DNA from: Siphonodentalium dalli
Lineage: Eukaryota; Mollusca; Scaphopoda; Gadilida; Siphonodentaliidae
NCBI GenBank assembly: GCA_032622095.1
Contig: CP136065.1
Coordinates: forward strand, 53,189,949-53,253,948
Length of the DNA stretch: 64,000 bases
Direction: 5' to 3'
Shown: piece after piece, positions 22,045 through 31,711 of the stretch
Layout of the letters: each line of letters opens with the position of its first letter
How positions within the stretch are numbered: the stretch's first letter is position 1
Notes under the pieces: model-generated
What the model was told of the DNA's origin: nothing
Seen by the model: the letters and a program-made list of their open reading frames with translations, nothing else
Databases searched by the model: none
Position numbers and translations under genes: made by a program

Positions 22045-22145
22045 TCATTCAAACGAGTTTGGTTTGACCGGACAAAGTACACATATGTGATCTCCAAGAT
22101 ATATACTTCTTCGGTTGAAAATATCGGTTTTTAGCTGAACATTTC
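22045..22145 (+). repeat. Dispersed repeat, pair of 24012-24115
   Basis: TTTGGTTTGACCGGACAAAG, TACACATATGTGATCT and TCGGTTGAAAATATCGG recur at 24012-24115 with about 80-85% apparent identity. Confidence 0.6.
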
Positions 22146-22851
22146 CTGAGGGAACTACTGATAACTAAGTGTTGAGTAATGAGTATAGACATTGTTAACA
22201 ACATGCATTGTTCAAAAGGCTGATATCCATTCACAATATATAGCCAGAATATTACATAACTATGGACGTGCTTTAAGTAAGTTTAGTATAAACAAAGTGT
22301 TGTTGATGATCCAACCCACAAGCTACCTGATTCCTGTGGTGATTCGCCGATTCGGTTTCAGACGACGTGACTGAAATTGTGGCTATCTGTAATAATAACA
22401 TCGTTGAAAATCCATAAACTTCGATCAAATGATCATTAGCAAATACCAGCAGGTTCGTTAAATATATATATAGAACCTCCTTTTAGTGAAATTATTCAAT
22501 TGGTAGCTTATTGATTCGTATGTACTAAGTAGCATATCCCGAATAAGTGCTGATTAAGGACATTATGCACGTAATACCTGTGATAACAGGCACATGCCCG
22601 TGTATGTTCACAGTGTTGTGTTACTAGAATAGATGCACATCGATTGTACATCTTGTCTTACGGTATCGATATACAATGAGTTGTCATAGCAGAGCATGTA
22701 TGTACCATCCACACCAATGATACCATTGTATTAGCATAAAGCATAACGTAAGAAAGTATGCAACACAAAGCAATAATGGGTACAAGTAAGATGACATACA
22801 GTGTGAGATTGTCACGGATATACCATAAACTATAGAACGGTATATATTTTA
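22146..22851. other. No feature seen
   Basis: About 0.7 kb with no supported feature. Confidence 0.4.
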
Positions 22852-23003
22852 AAGGATATTACTTGGTTTGTGTGATATTAGGCCCGATATCAATACGAGG
22901 TAACCTCATATATCAGCTTGAGACCGAAGGTCGAAGGGTGATATGAGGTTACCGAGGGCTGGTATCGGGCCTAATATCAAACAAACCATGCAAGTAATAT
23001 CCT
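22852..23003. repeat. Palindrome with ~65-bp arms
   Basis: GGATATTACTTGGTTTGTGT, GATATTAGGCCCGATATCAA and GAGGTAACCTCATATATCA pair with TGATATGAGGTTACCGAGG, GGTATCGGGCCTAATATCAA and GCAAGTAATATCC. The loop lies around GAGACCGAAGGTCGAAGG. Confidence 0.8.
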
Positions 23004-24011
23004 ATTTATTAATTAGACCGTCACCGCCTCGTAGTAAGTGACAGCTCGTTCAAATGAGTGACATCACAAAAAACGATATCTACACATTATTTAGCAGTGG
23101 AGTAGATTTCGGAATGATGTAAAACCATATTACTCGGACTTGTGATGTCGTAAAATGATATTGCTCGGATTGGTGATGTCGTAAAATGATATTACCCGGT
23201 TTAAGAGCAAACTGAAGCGATATTCATATAGCTCGATGGCAGGCCGTTCTAATTAATAGCAACTACCAAGGGTGCTTATACCTAAGGCAGGTGAATGACG
23301 TCTAATAATTGTTTCTATATCCATCAGTGATTTTTCAAGATAGCGGGTATAGAATTTGGAGAAATTGTCACGTGACTTCCGGTTAGCAACCGTCCGGAGA
23401 TTGCAAAAAAACGCGGAATTGGAAATGAAGCCTCGCGATAAAAATGAAAGTAACTACTTCACAACTTACGAAGAATTCACATGTGATTGAAGTCTATTAA
23501 TTTCATTTAGACCAATTTCGTTGGTCAGCTTAATGAAAACGAAAAATGAAGAAGTCATGACGATAATCCAGACAAGATTTTACAATCCACGACACGTCTT
23601 GTCAATTTGGTATGTCGTCCCGTCGTGACCACTGCATGGTGTTACATAAATTATTCTTAGCGTTATGTCGCCAAAAAAAGGCAAATTTGAGGCATATCAT
23701 GTGTGGTTGCCCCACTACGTGTCACATACGATTGATATTAAATATACATATAACGCTTCAAACCATAACAATGTATAGATAAGATTCTAGCAATTTGAAA
23801 TGAACATGCCTATTAACAAAAGTGACCGCTGAGTTCTCCGGTCGAAATAAGTGTTTTATTGTCTAATCAAGTTGCATAGTTTTATTTTATGACATGAATC
23901 TGGTTATTCGTTGTTTAGTTGAGAATCAATATAAAATGCGGAAGCTCTGTCACACTGTAGCGCGAGAGCCATTATATTCCATATGCATGCCATGTCATTG
24001 AAATTAATCTT
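23004..24011. other. Mostly featureless; small local duplication
   Basis: Around 23110-23200, GTAAAACCATATTACTCGGA and GTAAAATGATATTGCTCGGA, then GTAAAATGATATTACCCGGT, are three imperfect ~35-bp units. The remainder shows nothing I can support. Confidence 0.45.
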
Positions 24012-24115
24012 CAACGAATTTGGTTTGACCGGACAATGTACACATATGCGATCTTCCAAGAGATTTCTTCCGTTGAAAATGTCGGCCTTTTTCAATGGAC
24101 ATATTATGGTCACTA
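24012..24115 (+). repeat. Dispersed repeat, pair of 22045-22145
   Basis: TTTGGTTTGACCGGACAATG, TACACATATGCGATCT and CCGTTGAAAATGTCGG mirror the copy at 22045. Confidence 0.6.
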
Positions 24116-24716
24116 ATCCAACGTTTTGCGAAACGCATTCTGACTGTTCTGTTGCAGTAATATATGTTTGATGTTACCAGGTTAACACTGTCATAGCATA
24201 GGTTGAAACGCTTAATGTAATGTATGTGTGTCACTTCACATTCAGCAGACAATAAGAGGAATACATGTATATGCAAAAATTGTTTCAAGTATATGTATAT
24301 AGATGTATGCATCTGAATATCAAAATGCATAAGGAAAAATGATCGAAGTTAGCGGAGAGGCAGATAAATGGTAATCCACCCTGAACCGTTCGGTACAACC
24401 GCCCTTAACGTGAATCCAAAAATGAACCACAACCGCACAGGTGTTGTGACCTAACGAAAGGGGATCTATATGCACGTGCGGTGTCTCACACCTGCAAGAT
24501 AAGGCAAGCCGTAAAACTCGACCTCACACATTTCAGCTCGGTATATTCTGTTTCTTTGTTCATCGGCAACGACGCGGTTTTGTGTGTCCATATCAAAAGG
24601 GATCAGATATGCACGAGATTCTGCAGGTCACCTTGGCAGCGCCTCTCGCACCCTACCCGTAAGTACTATCTACATTTATCAAGGGAAGTCATGTGCATAT
24701 ATCCCCACCAGCTAAG
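24116..24716. other. No feature seen
   Basis: About 0.6 kb. A consensus-like donor CCC|GTAAGTACT lies at 24659, but I find no convincing exon before it. Confidence 0.35.
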
Positions 24717-25099
24717 TTAAAGTGATATGAAACACTCCGGTAGGTTCATCAAATAGACATTGAGAATAATCTTCCCCAAAGTAGTTATTTTTACGATTAT
24801 TAATCAAAATTGACAATACACACCGTCATTCTTAAATATTAATTACTAGTAGATGCAATGACTCTCGATGGCGAAATCATTTTTGTTAGTTTATCGTCGA
24901 TTATTGCGTCCCGAATCGAAATGTAAATATTTACAATTGAGCGCAGTTCAGACGATGTTTTCTATGGAGTGGTATGACTGATTTTGTTGAAATTTTCGGC
25001 GATGTTAGTATAGAATGCTACATTCCCCATGTTGGCATATAGCGCCTGAACTAACTTATCAATTTCACAAACCCAAACAAGTCCACAATATGTCTTTAA
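24717..25099 (+). mobile_element. Family C MITE (TTAAAGTGA-TATGAAACACTCC)
   Basis: It begins TTAAAGTGATATGAAACACT and ends CACAATATGTCTTTAA. The extreme ends TTAAAG and CTTTAA are inverted. Internal marks are GAGAATAATCTT, GCGTCCCGAATCGAAATGTA, ACGATGTTTTCTATGGAGTG and CGGCGATGTTAG. Other copies: 51055 (5' fragment), 56688-57505 (inverted, interrupted) and 60853-61224. The 82-codon minus-strand frame here lies within the element and is not a gene. Confidence 0.8.
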
Positions 25100-25795
25100 T
25101 GGACGTTCGATTAGCAATTCTCGCAATACTTTACGTTGGCCAAATACAGTAACAGAATTGTTTTGTGACATCGTTGCACAATCTCTCGCAGTTAGTTTAA
25201 ATATGTTCAATAATAATCGTAGTCAATTATCTCTTTAGATATAGCAGTTTAGGACACCGATTATGATTTAAATTTGGGGAGATTCTGGGCACACCTTTAT
25301 CTCCAATAGACATCAATAGACATTTCATACGAAATGGACATCAATATGGTTCTCACGCCCGTCTTGCAACAGAAAATAATTACTCGGATGTTATTTAATA
25401 TGTTCAAGTGCGTTATCCGATGAAACATGCATATGATTAGTGTACATGAAATTACTTTCTCAACGCATGTAAGAAATTATCTTGAGAATAATTATCGATA
25501 TGCTCTTAACAAATCTGACTGCATGTGTATACAGTATATATTTTGAAGGTATTTCTTGCTATGATTGCTTTACTCCATGTTTGGTCCTCTCAGTTACTGT
25601 GTAGATTGTGTGCACGATCTCTTCTCACTGATTATGGTTGTCTATCAACTGATTACCGAACGACAACAACCGCAATCTTATACTAGATTTGAATTAGGCA
25701 ATTGGTGGGTTTATACTAACTCGGGGGTTAAAACAGTATATGGCAAATAGAACCTATATGTACTTTGGTGACATTGGTTTGTGCACTCCCACCAG
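25100..25795. other. No feature seen
   Basis: About 0.7 kb of AT-rich, apparently single-copy sequence. Confidence 0.4.
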
Positions 25796-25989
25796 TTTCG
25801 AAACATCAACAACTATCGCCAACGGCAATTTCCTGGATATGTTCAGGCGGAAATAGAAGCGGAAATCCGAAGCATCCTTCGTTTGTTTCGTCGATACATG
25901 TATCTTCGATATTACATGTACTTCGGTGTGCCCTGGCCACACCAGGATCTTATATCTCACTTCCACTCTGACATTCCGAACTCGCCTGG
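25796..25989 (+). CDS. Candidate internal coding exon, function unknown
   Basis: An unbroken frame of 64 codons lies between an acceptor-like CACTCCCACCAG and a GTGAGC donor at 25990. It enters in phase 0 and leaves after two bases of a codon. It reads FRNINNYRQRQFPGY, then VQAEIEAEIRSILRLFRRY, then an aromatic stretch with YMYFGVPWPHQ. The peptide is rich in Arg and Tyr and contains a helix-like EIEAEIRSILRLFRRY segment. I do not recognise a domain. The other plus frame and the opposite strand are also open here, so the openness alone proves little. No neighbouring exon with a compatible phase is identified. Confidence 0.28.
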
Positions 25990-26989
25990 GTGAGCAATAA
26001 GACGCCGTACGTTATAACGGTTTCGCACTGGCTGAACATCTCCGGGCACCAATAACTCACGAATGCTTGAATGCGTACTCGATAAGGTTACAATTTTACA
26101 ATTGTGTATAGAAATGTTCCGTGTCGTATTGTGAACACATTGCAGAGCGAAAATCTGTATCCAGACCAGCCTTATCATCCATGAGTCTGCATGCCGGTAA
26201 TGATGCTAAAAGTGTCGACTTTGTAACGTGCGTGACAAAGGGGAATCATGGTTTCGACTAACACGTTGACACGCAAAACTTCATTGGCACTGCTCTGGTT
26301 GTCGCAGTATTTTTAATTGCCTTTATCTTTTTTGATTAATAATTGAAAGCATTCTATTTGTTCTGATTAAATTCAAAACAAGCGTCTTTTGTACTGTAAT
26401 ACGGCTATAATCAAACATAAAGAGGGAACGACTACACAGGACCGGAAATACACCTCCCCCATAGAGGCTTGTCGATAGTTTCTTGCGCAAATGACAGAGC
26501 CTCATCGCGGATATATCGGTGTTGCTAAGGACCCATTGTGTTATTGATAAAGCAATTGCAGCGAACACAAATACTTGCGGGATCTCGCAAAAGAGCTAAT
26601 ACCGGGTCGTACAGGAAGGGTGAGGGATAACGGAAGATTTCACTTATCGGGCACGACAAATTGGAATAAAGCGCCTTTGCAATCGGAAGTCGCTGGTTCT
26701 GACTCCGCAGCAATTAAATAATTAACTCGCTGTACGGTTGATTTGCTCATTTTCACAGCACAAAAGCTGCACCGTGAGGTATAATAACGCAGCGGTAGAC
26801 CTGCCCAAAGGGGCGTATATCGAGCAGGCACACCACTCTCCGCAATACTAAATAGTCTAGTACAATCACTATTCTCGGCATCCTATTGCGATCTCGATGG
26901 GATGCACTTTAACCAACTGCATGCCGGGTCACTGAAATGCACCAGTGCAAGAAAGACAAGTTTAGCAAGTAACATCAACGGAAACTTAC
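25990..26989. other. No feature seen
   Basis: About 1 kb, slightly GC-richer than the surroundings, without a supported feature. CTGGTTCTGACTCC at 26692 resembles a polymerase III box B but has no box A partner. Confidence 0.35.
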
Positions 26990-27121
26990 AAGTTTAATTG
27001 TGTCAGGCAATATCGGGGTATATGGGGATTTTGCTAATCGATGCCTCTTTTTGAACACATGGGGTAAAAATTGACATTCAAGTATCGAATCGATAACGAA
27101 TTTGTCCCCACAACAATGCGC
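26990..27121 (-). CDS. Candidate internal coding exon, function unknown
   Basis: Read on the minus strand, a strong acceptor (TACTTTATTTTTCAG) is followed by exactly 44 open codons and then CTT|GTAAGT, a perfect donor. Both boundaries fall between codons (phase 0-0), so the exon is 132 bases. The peptide begins AHCCGDKFVIDSILECQFLP, continues HVFKKRHRLAKSPYTPILPD and ends TIKL. The region is not a recognised repeat. I cannot assign a family. The upstream intron stays open for 13 codons and the downstream frame stops after four more. Alternative: chance coincidence of two good splice sites. Confidence 0.42.
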
Positions 27122-27440
27122 CTGAAAAATAAAGTATGGTGTAGTTTTTTTCCCGATCATCGCGTGTTATGACATCAGTGCGAACATTTAAGTGGCTGGA
27201 CAATCGGTCTGAAGTCAGATCCGGCGTGCTAGAACATCACGATTGGTCGAAATTGTCAGTACAAAAATACCTTTCAATCTGAAATGAGCCCATATTGGAC
27301 CTATATAAAAAGACTAAAATATGTTTATTTTGAACTTATTTTGCAATACATCCTCGCGCAAATAGACTCATAATCGACCTATAATATTTACATAGGTTTC
27401 TGTTTGATTATTTGATTCTCAGAAAAGCCGATGGTGTACT
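27122..27440. other. No feature seen
   Basis: No supported feature in this stretch. Confidence 0.35.
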
Positions 27441-27454
27441 TATCCGCTATTCCG

Positions 27455-27665
27455 TTTATGGCGCGGGCCACAGTAAACACACATTTTAAAGAGCGTATAT
27501 CTAGTAAACCGTGAGTTTGTTTATTTGTATTATTGTCCGCCCATAATGCACTTATAATACGTTATTGTGAGTCGATGGCGCTAAAACACTCTCATTTTCG
27601 GTTCGTTATGGACCTAAAACAAATTATATTATAAGCCGATAACATGCTGATTTTCGGGAGAACAG
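27455..27665 (+). repeat. Dispersed repeat, related to 40180-40470
   Basis: ATGGCGCGGGCCACAGTAAA followed by AAAGAGCGTATATCT recurs at about 40180 as ATGGCGCGGGCCGCAGTGAA and AAAGAGCGTTTATCT. Downstream similarity is weaker; both end near TTTTCRGGAGAA. Confidence 0.5.
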
Positions 27666-27903
27666 GCTGTATTTTCATTGGAGAAATCTGCTGGGCTTCC
27701 ATTCAATTCGACATATTGAAATCTGCACGATAACCTTTTAATATATATATATATATCATATACTTGTATCTATACAGCTCTGTACACCGAGAATGTACTT
27801 AGATACTGACATTCGCGTTGCCTTGGTTACTATGGTGTTGACAAGTTCGATTACGGACACGTCACTGGGCTTTGTTGATGAGAACACAAAGAACAAACCC
27901 GGT

Positions 27904-28308
27904 GACTCATAACGTATACGTGTACCAACCGAATTGTAGAAGTCTGGAGACTCATAACGTATACGTGTACAAACCGAATTGTAGAAGTCTGGTGACTCAT
28001 AAAGTATACGTGTACCAACCGAATTGAAGAAGTCTGGTGACTCATAACGTATACGTGTACCAACCGAATTGTAGAAGTCTGGTGACTCATAACGTAGACA
28101 TGTACCAACCGAATTGTAGAAGTCTGGTGACTCATGAAGTATACGTTTACCAACCGAATTGAAGAAGTCTGGTGACTCATACCGTATACGTGTACCAACC
28201 GAATTGTAGAAGTCTGGTGACTCATAAAGTATACGTGTACCAACCGAATTGTAGAAGTCTGGTGACTCATAACGTATACATGTACCAACCGATTTGTAGA
28301 AGTCTGGT
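27904..28308 (-). repeat. 45-bp minisatellite, nine units, frame-preserving
   Basis: Nine head-to-tail 45-bp units start at 27904 and carry GACTCATAACGTATACGTGT plus ACCAACCGAATTGTAGAAGT. Substitutions cluster at a few positions, such as AACGTA/AAAGTA. Because 45 is a multiple of three, both strands stay open: the minus strand from 28369 to 27851 encodes a 15-residue repeat (SHQTSTIRLVHVYVM) in a 172-codon frame. There is no signal peptide, splice site or flanking coding evidence, so I annotate it as a minisatellite and not as a gene. Confidence 0.9.
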
Positions 28309-28552
28309 GAGATATTCCCATATTTTCATCTGTATATGGGAGGGAACACACTCCCATAAAGTGGTTCAATATATATTTGAAATCAAGGATACCCCGTCGA
28401 GGTTGTCCAAAATAACTGGTACTTGTTAACGACTACACAAGAATGTTAGTCAGCAGTTGACATATCGCTACAACCTTGATGCTATACTATTCATTAGTAA
28501 ATTCATATATATGCCGTTTAGTAGGTCTTAGTCTAGATGGGCTACATTAGTT

Positions 28553-28650
28553 GATTGATTTATTGATTGATTTAATGATTATGAGTTTAACGTCGTTTTA
28601 GCCGCTAGGACATCTCATGACCGAGAACAGATTTAGGTATCAAAAAATTC
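28553..28650 (-). mobile_element. SINE/LINE 3'-tail fragment
   Basis: (TTGA)n-type repeats (TTGATTGATTTATTGATTGA) followed by GAGTTTAACGTCGTTTTAGC and CGCTAGGACATCTCATGACC match the tail and 3' module of the SINE at 6255 (GGGTTTATTGTCGCTTTAGC, AACTAAGGCCATATCACGAC). Only this end is recognisable; no box A or B follows. Confidence 0.6.
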
Positions 28651-29469
28651 GCAGCGAAGCAACTGTGTAAATAAATCATGACAGTGGATTAGATTAAAAG
28701 ACTAGAGTAATTTACAGATAAAAGCACCCAAGTGGACATGTTTCCGCTTGGAGTCAGGAATATAAATTTAAGAACAGACTATAGTGTGTAAGCATAATAT
28801 AAAACGCATAAAAGTAGCACAAGAACACATAATTAAAAGCAAATAAAGGTATTAATAACATTAAATTACCAAGGCTGCACATCGAGATATGAAAAATAGT
28901 TTCTAACATCAGATTTTGCATTGACAAGGTAATTATAATGTTTGATGAATCGCACATGAAACCTTTATCGATGTATCAAGCACGTGACAAATGTCATCGT
29001 CACCCAACCGACAACTTCAATCCACAAATAATGGTTGGTGTCTGTTAGAGTTAATCGTTTATCATCAATCATCTGATAAAAATTTGAAGGTTCAAATATG
29101 AAACGATCTTTCTGAGAGTCGTTTCATAGAGTGATTTTGGCGGTTTTTGTTTTGAAGGAACAGGATCAACATGAATGGGATGTGGAAAAACGATCCAATG
29201 CAGCATGTGAACCTTGACAGTTAGAAGTTTTTTTAGGGGGGTGGTAGAATACGTGTAGCCATGTCCAGAATCAGAACAGCGTACTTAAATCTACCTTCAT
29301 GTACCCAAGCCCAATGCTTTGATGTTGGCAGCGATTGAAGGTAAGAAGATAGCTAATCAACATAACTGTTTGTCCATCAACTGTCTTTGGACATCTACTG
29401 ACGTCTGTAAACTCCATGTTATCTCTGACAGTATATCTCACTCAAAATAATCAGCTTTATCGCAAGATC
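28651..29469. other. No feature seen
   Basis: About 0.8 kb. The string GAAG|GTAAGAAG at 29338 is donor-like, but the ATG-led frame before it (from about 29261) stops two bases earlier. Confidence 0.35.
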
Positions 29470-29796
29470 TCAACACAGCTCTGCTACTGTTCCAGCAGTT
29501 GGAGTAATCGACACTGGTGTTTGTGCAATATGTGTTAAGTGCATAATGGCGTCATATTGAACATTAATCAGAAAAGTGCTACTTAGCGCTTCAGTCCTGA
29601 TTGGTTTGACATATTTCAATTGCCCGGCTATTAGTTGTAGCGTTTTATCAATGACAAACACAGAAGGTCTCTTGACATTCGGATACAAACCAAGAACCGA
29701 GTACTGATGACAGACCTCAGCATCAGTGGAACTTAGCGAGTTAACATTCTTGCATGTTTGTATTGAGTTGCCATATGAAAAGGAAATAATCGACAA
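29470..29796 (-). CDS. Open frame of 108 codons, possible terminal exon, function unknown
   Basis: The minus strand stays open from a stop at 29797 to TGA at 29470. There is no ATG near its upstream end, so it could only be a terminal exon or a broken gene. It includes SSTDAEVCHQYSVLGLYPNV, KRPSVFVIDKTLQLIAGQLK and YVKPIRTEALSSTFLINVQY, with mixed codon usage. Composition looks protein-like, but I recognise no domain and see no strong acceptor. It is flanked upstream by GC-richer repeat-like DNA (29800-30130). Alternatively this is a chance frame or a relic of a transposon. Confidence 0.25.
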   Translation of the reverse strand: MSIISFSYGNSIQTCKNVNSLSSTDAEVCHQYSVLGLYPNVKRPSVFVIDKTLQLIAGQLKYVKPIRTEALSSTFLINVQYDAIMHLTHIAQTPVSITPTAGTVAELC

Positions 29797-29799
29797 CTA

Positions 29800-30130
29800 G
29801 CCCAGCAGTCGCCTCGGACTACCCTTCGAGTTATGGTCGGACCAAATACTGGTACATAGCTGACGTGGTGACCCGTTTAGCGATTGTATATAGCAGCCTC
29901 TCCATACCGCCACGAGGTGAGACAGTCGTCTAGTCGATTGATTGAGCCGGGTCAACTCAATCACCCGTCTCGAAGAGATGTGTAGGACCAAAGAGGACAT
30001 TGGGCTAAGTCGTATACGCAGGTCGATGCCTCACGTGATACGGTCGTCCTAGTGCCTCCAGGACTGATACACCACACCTAACGGGGTGCATCCCACGGCA
30101 AACGTGGTGCCACATTAGTGGACACGCATG
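29800..30130. other. GC-richer block of unknown nature
   Basis: This 330-bp stretch is more GC-rich than its surroundings and has TSD-free, sharply bounded composition. It includes GTGACCCGTTTAGCGATTGT and CCTCCAGGACTGATACACCA. I cannot match it to any other sequence in the window. It could be a repeat or retrotransposon relic. Confidence 0.3.
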
Positions 30131-30274
30131 TAACTCCATATATAAATGTGGGTCATTGTCGTCACAATGTAGTCATTCTTCTCTGGTAATAGTCCAGTTT
30201 TGACCGATACCACGGTGTAGTAACAGCTTCATTGTATCTGACAAAATCGCTCTGATCATTGTTTAAGCAGACCC

Positions 30275-30362
30275 AGGGGGTTTGAATGTGGTTAGGTGAC
30301 ATATATCATCGCCGTCTGACATTGACGAGGATCTCGTGGGTTCAAGCAACGGAATGGGTGAA
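30275..30362 (+). repeat. Possible tRNA-related SINE head
   Basis: AATGTGGTTAGGTGACA, CGCCGTCTGACATTGACGAG and CTCGTGGGTTCAAGC are arranged like the head of a tRNA-SINE, with GTGGGTTCAAGC as box B. Box A is poor and no tail is seen. Confidence 0.35.
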
Positions 30363-31330
30363 TATAGGGACTTATTTTCAAGTTTGATCTGAAATCTGAA
30401 CGATATCTCACTGTGCCATTCCGATTGTAATGTCCATTTCGATTAAACATGCTAAGTTCACGCACACACGAAGCTATTGATTCATTCATGTACTTAGCCA
30501 GTACCCCGGCCATTCTAATATATACGTAATGTGACTTCCATGCAGTGCTATATGTATTCTTTTCGGGGGTGTAACCGCTCTATATGAATGAGAAATAAAA
30601 TAGATACCATGTATACATGCACATATGAAGATATGTAACTGAATTCAGTCAAGCGTGTGGCAACCACCGCAAACTATTCATAAAAGTCGGGAGAATAAAG
30701 TACCAGCAAAGAGTGTGAAAAGATCCATTTACAGCTTCCTGAAATACCTTAATTTATATATCAGCATGTTACATTATATACATGTATGTGTCATTTTGTG
30801 CAGTAATATTGCAACGTGACCGCGCATCATTGTGGTAGATAGGTAACCAAGTGAATTCGGTCAGGCGACACACAGACGTACATATGTTTGCACCTGTCTA
30901 AATTGCCAACATATCAGGGACCCCCAATCGTTTAACACGATGAATGGCCTGTGTCAGCATTGTTTGGAAAATATCAACCGGAAAGCGAAGGTGAGCCAAC
31001 TCCTCGACTTAAAAGCTTCCGACCAGAAACCTGACGGAAACATCTGAGGCACGACAGTTTACGCCACGTGCGGTCGCCTGGAACAGAGTTGGTTGTCGAT
31101 TAAATAAATCGATGTAAACTGTTAAACAGTGGCCATCCAGGGGAACTTAGATATTTCCTAATTATTCCATTGAAAATGTCAACTCGATAGATTGGCAGGC
31201 GCTATCACGGCGTGTACGATTAGACATCCCTCTTCTGGCACCATTCGACGTTTACGTGCTCACGAAACGCCATTCTCTTGGCGAACTTATGTATTATCGC
31301 ATTTTCTCTTTAAACTGTAATTAGCAATGT
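30363..31330. other. No feature seen
   Basis: About 1 kb of apparently single-copy DNA with no supported feature. Confidence 0.4.
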
Positions 31331-31602
31331 CAACGGATGGTCCGCCGCACAGCAATTGGCTGATTCCAGTAGAGTTAAATCGAGATTTCTATGAGCATAA
31401 TAACAGACTATACCCGCTAATCATTGGATGCTTATGATGGGTCATAATGACTGCTCGTTCAAAGAGAACGGACAAATCGTGACTATAGGATTATGAGTTA
31501 TCCGTCAGTGTTTCATTTTGTTCGAGATTTCAAACGGGCAGTCTGAAGTATTTCTAAAGGATATCGCATCATCGAGGATTTTTTTGCGCTTTGAAGGGAA
31601 GT
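31331..31602 (+). promoter_or_regulatory. Possible promoter / 5' UTR of the 31603 exon
   Basis: Upstream of the ATG at 31603 are two ATTGG (inverted CCAAT) strings, in CAATTGGCTG near 31353 and ATCATTGGATG near 31420. No TATA box lies at a telling position. The region is free of recognised repeats. Support is weak. Confidence 0.2.
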
Positions 31603-31709
31603 ATGTCGGGTTACCATTCGGATCTACCCGATTCGAATCCGAATGACAGGCTTTTGGACATAGCAGAGCTTGCAGCAACCATGAAAACGCTGGACGAAAT
31701 GGTTAAAAG
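31603..31709 (+). CDS. Candidate first coding exon, function unknown
   Basis: ATG at 31603 lies in acceptable Kozak context (A at -3). It opens MSGYHSDLPDSNPNDRLLDI followed by AELAATMKTLDEMVKR. The frame meets AAAAG|GTACAT, a fair donor, after 107 bases, leaving two bases of an Arg codon. Without splicing the frame would end at 50 residues in clearly different, AT-rich sequence. The peptide has an acidic, Ser/Pro/Asn-rich start and then a strongly amphipathic helix (DRLLDIAELAATMKTLDEMVKR by pattern). That looks like a real protein N-terminus, but I do not recognise the family. No second exon with matching phase is identified in the window. Confidence 0.45.
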
Positions 31710-31711
31710 GT

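Noticed and set aside
26680-26720. tRNA gene from a box-B-like GGTTCTGACTCC
   Set aside because: No box A, no cloverleaf and no acceptor-stem pairing could be built around it.
27904-28308. CRISPR-like array
   Set aside because: Units are contiguous 45-bp repeats without unique spacers, in animal-type DNA; it is a minisatellite.
29260-29345. Exon ending at GAAG|GTAAGAAG
   Set aside because: The ATG-led frame stops with TGA before the donor, and other frames are short.
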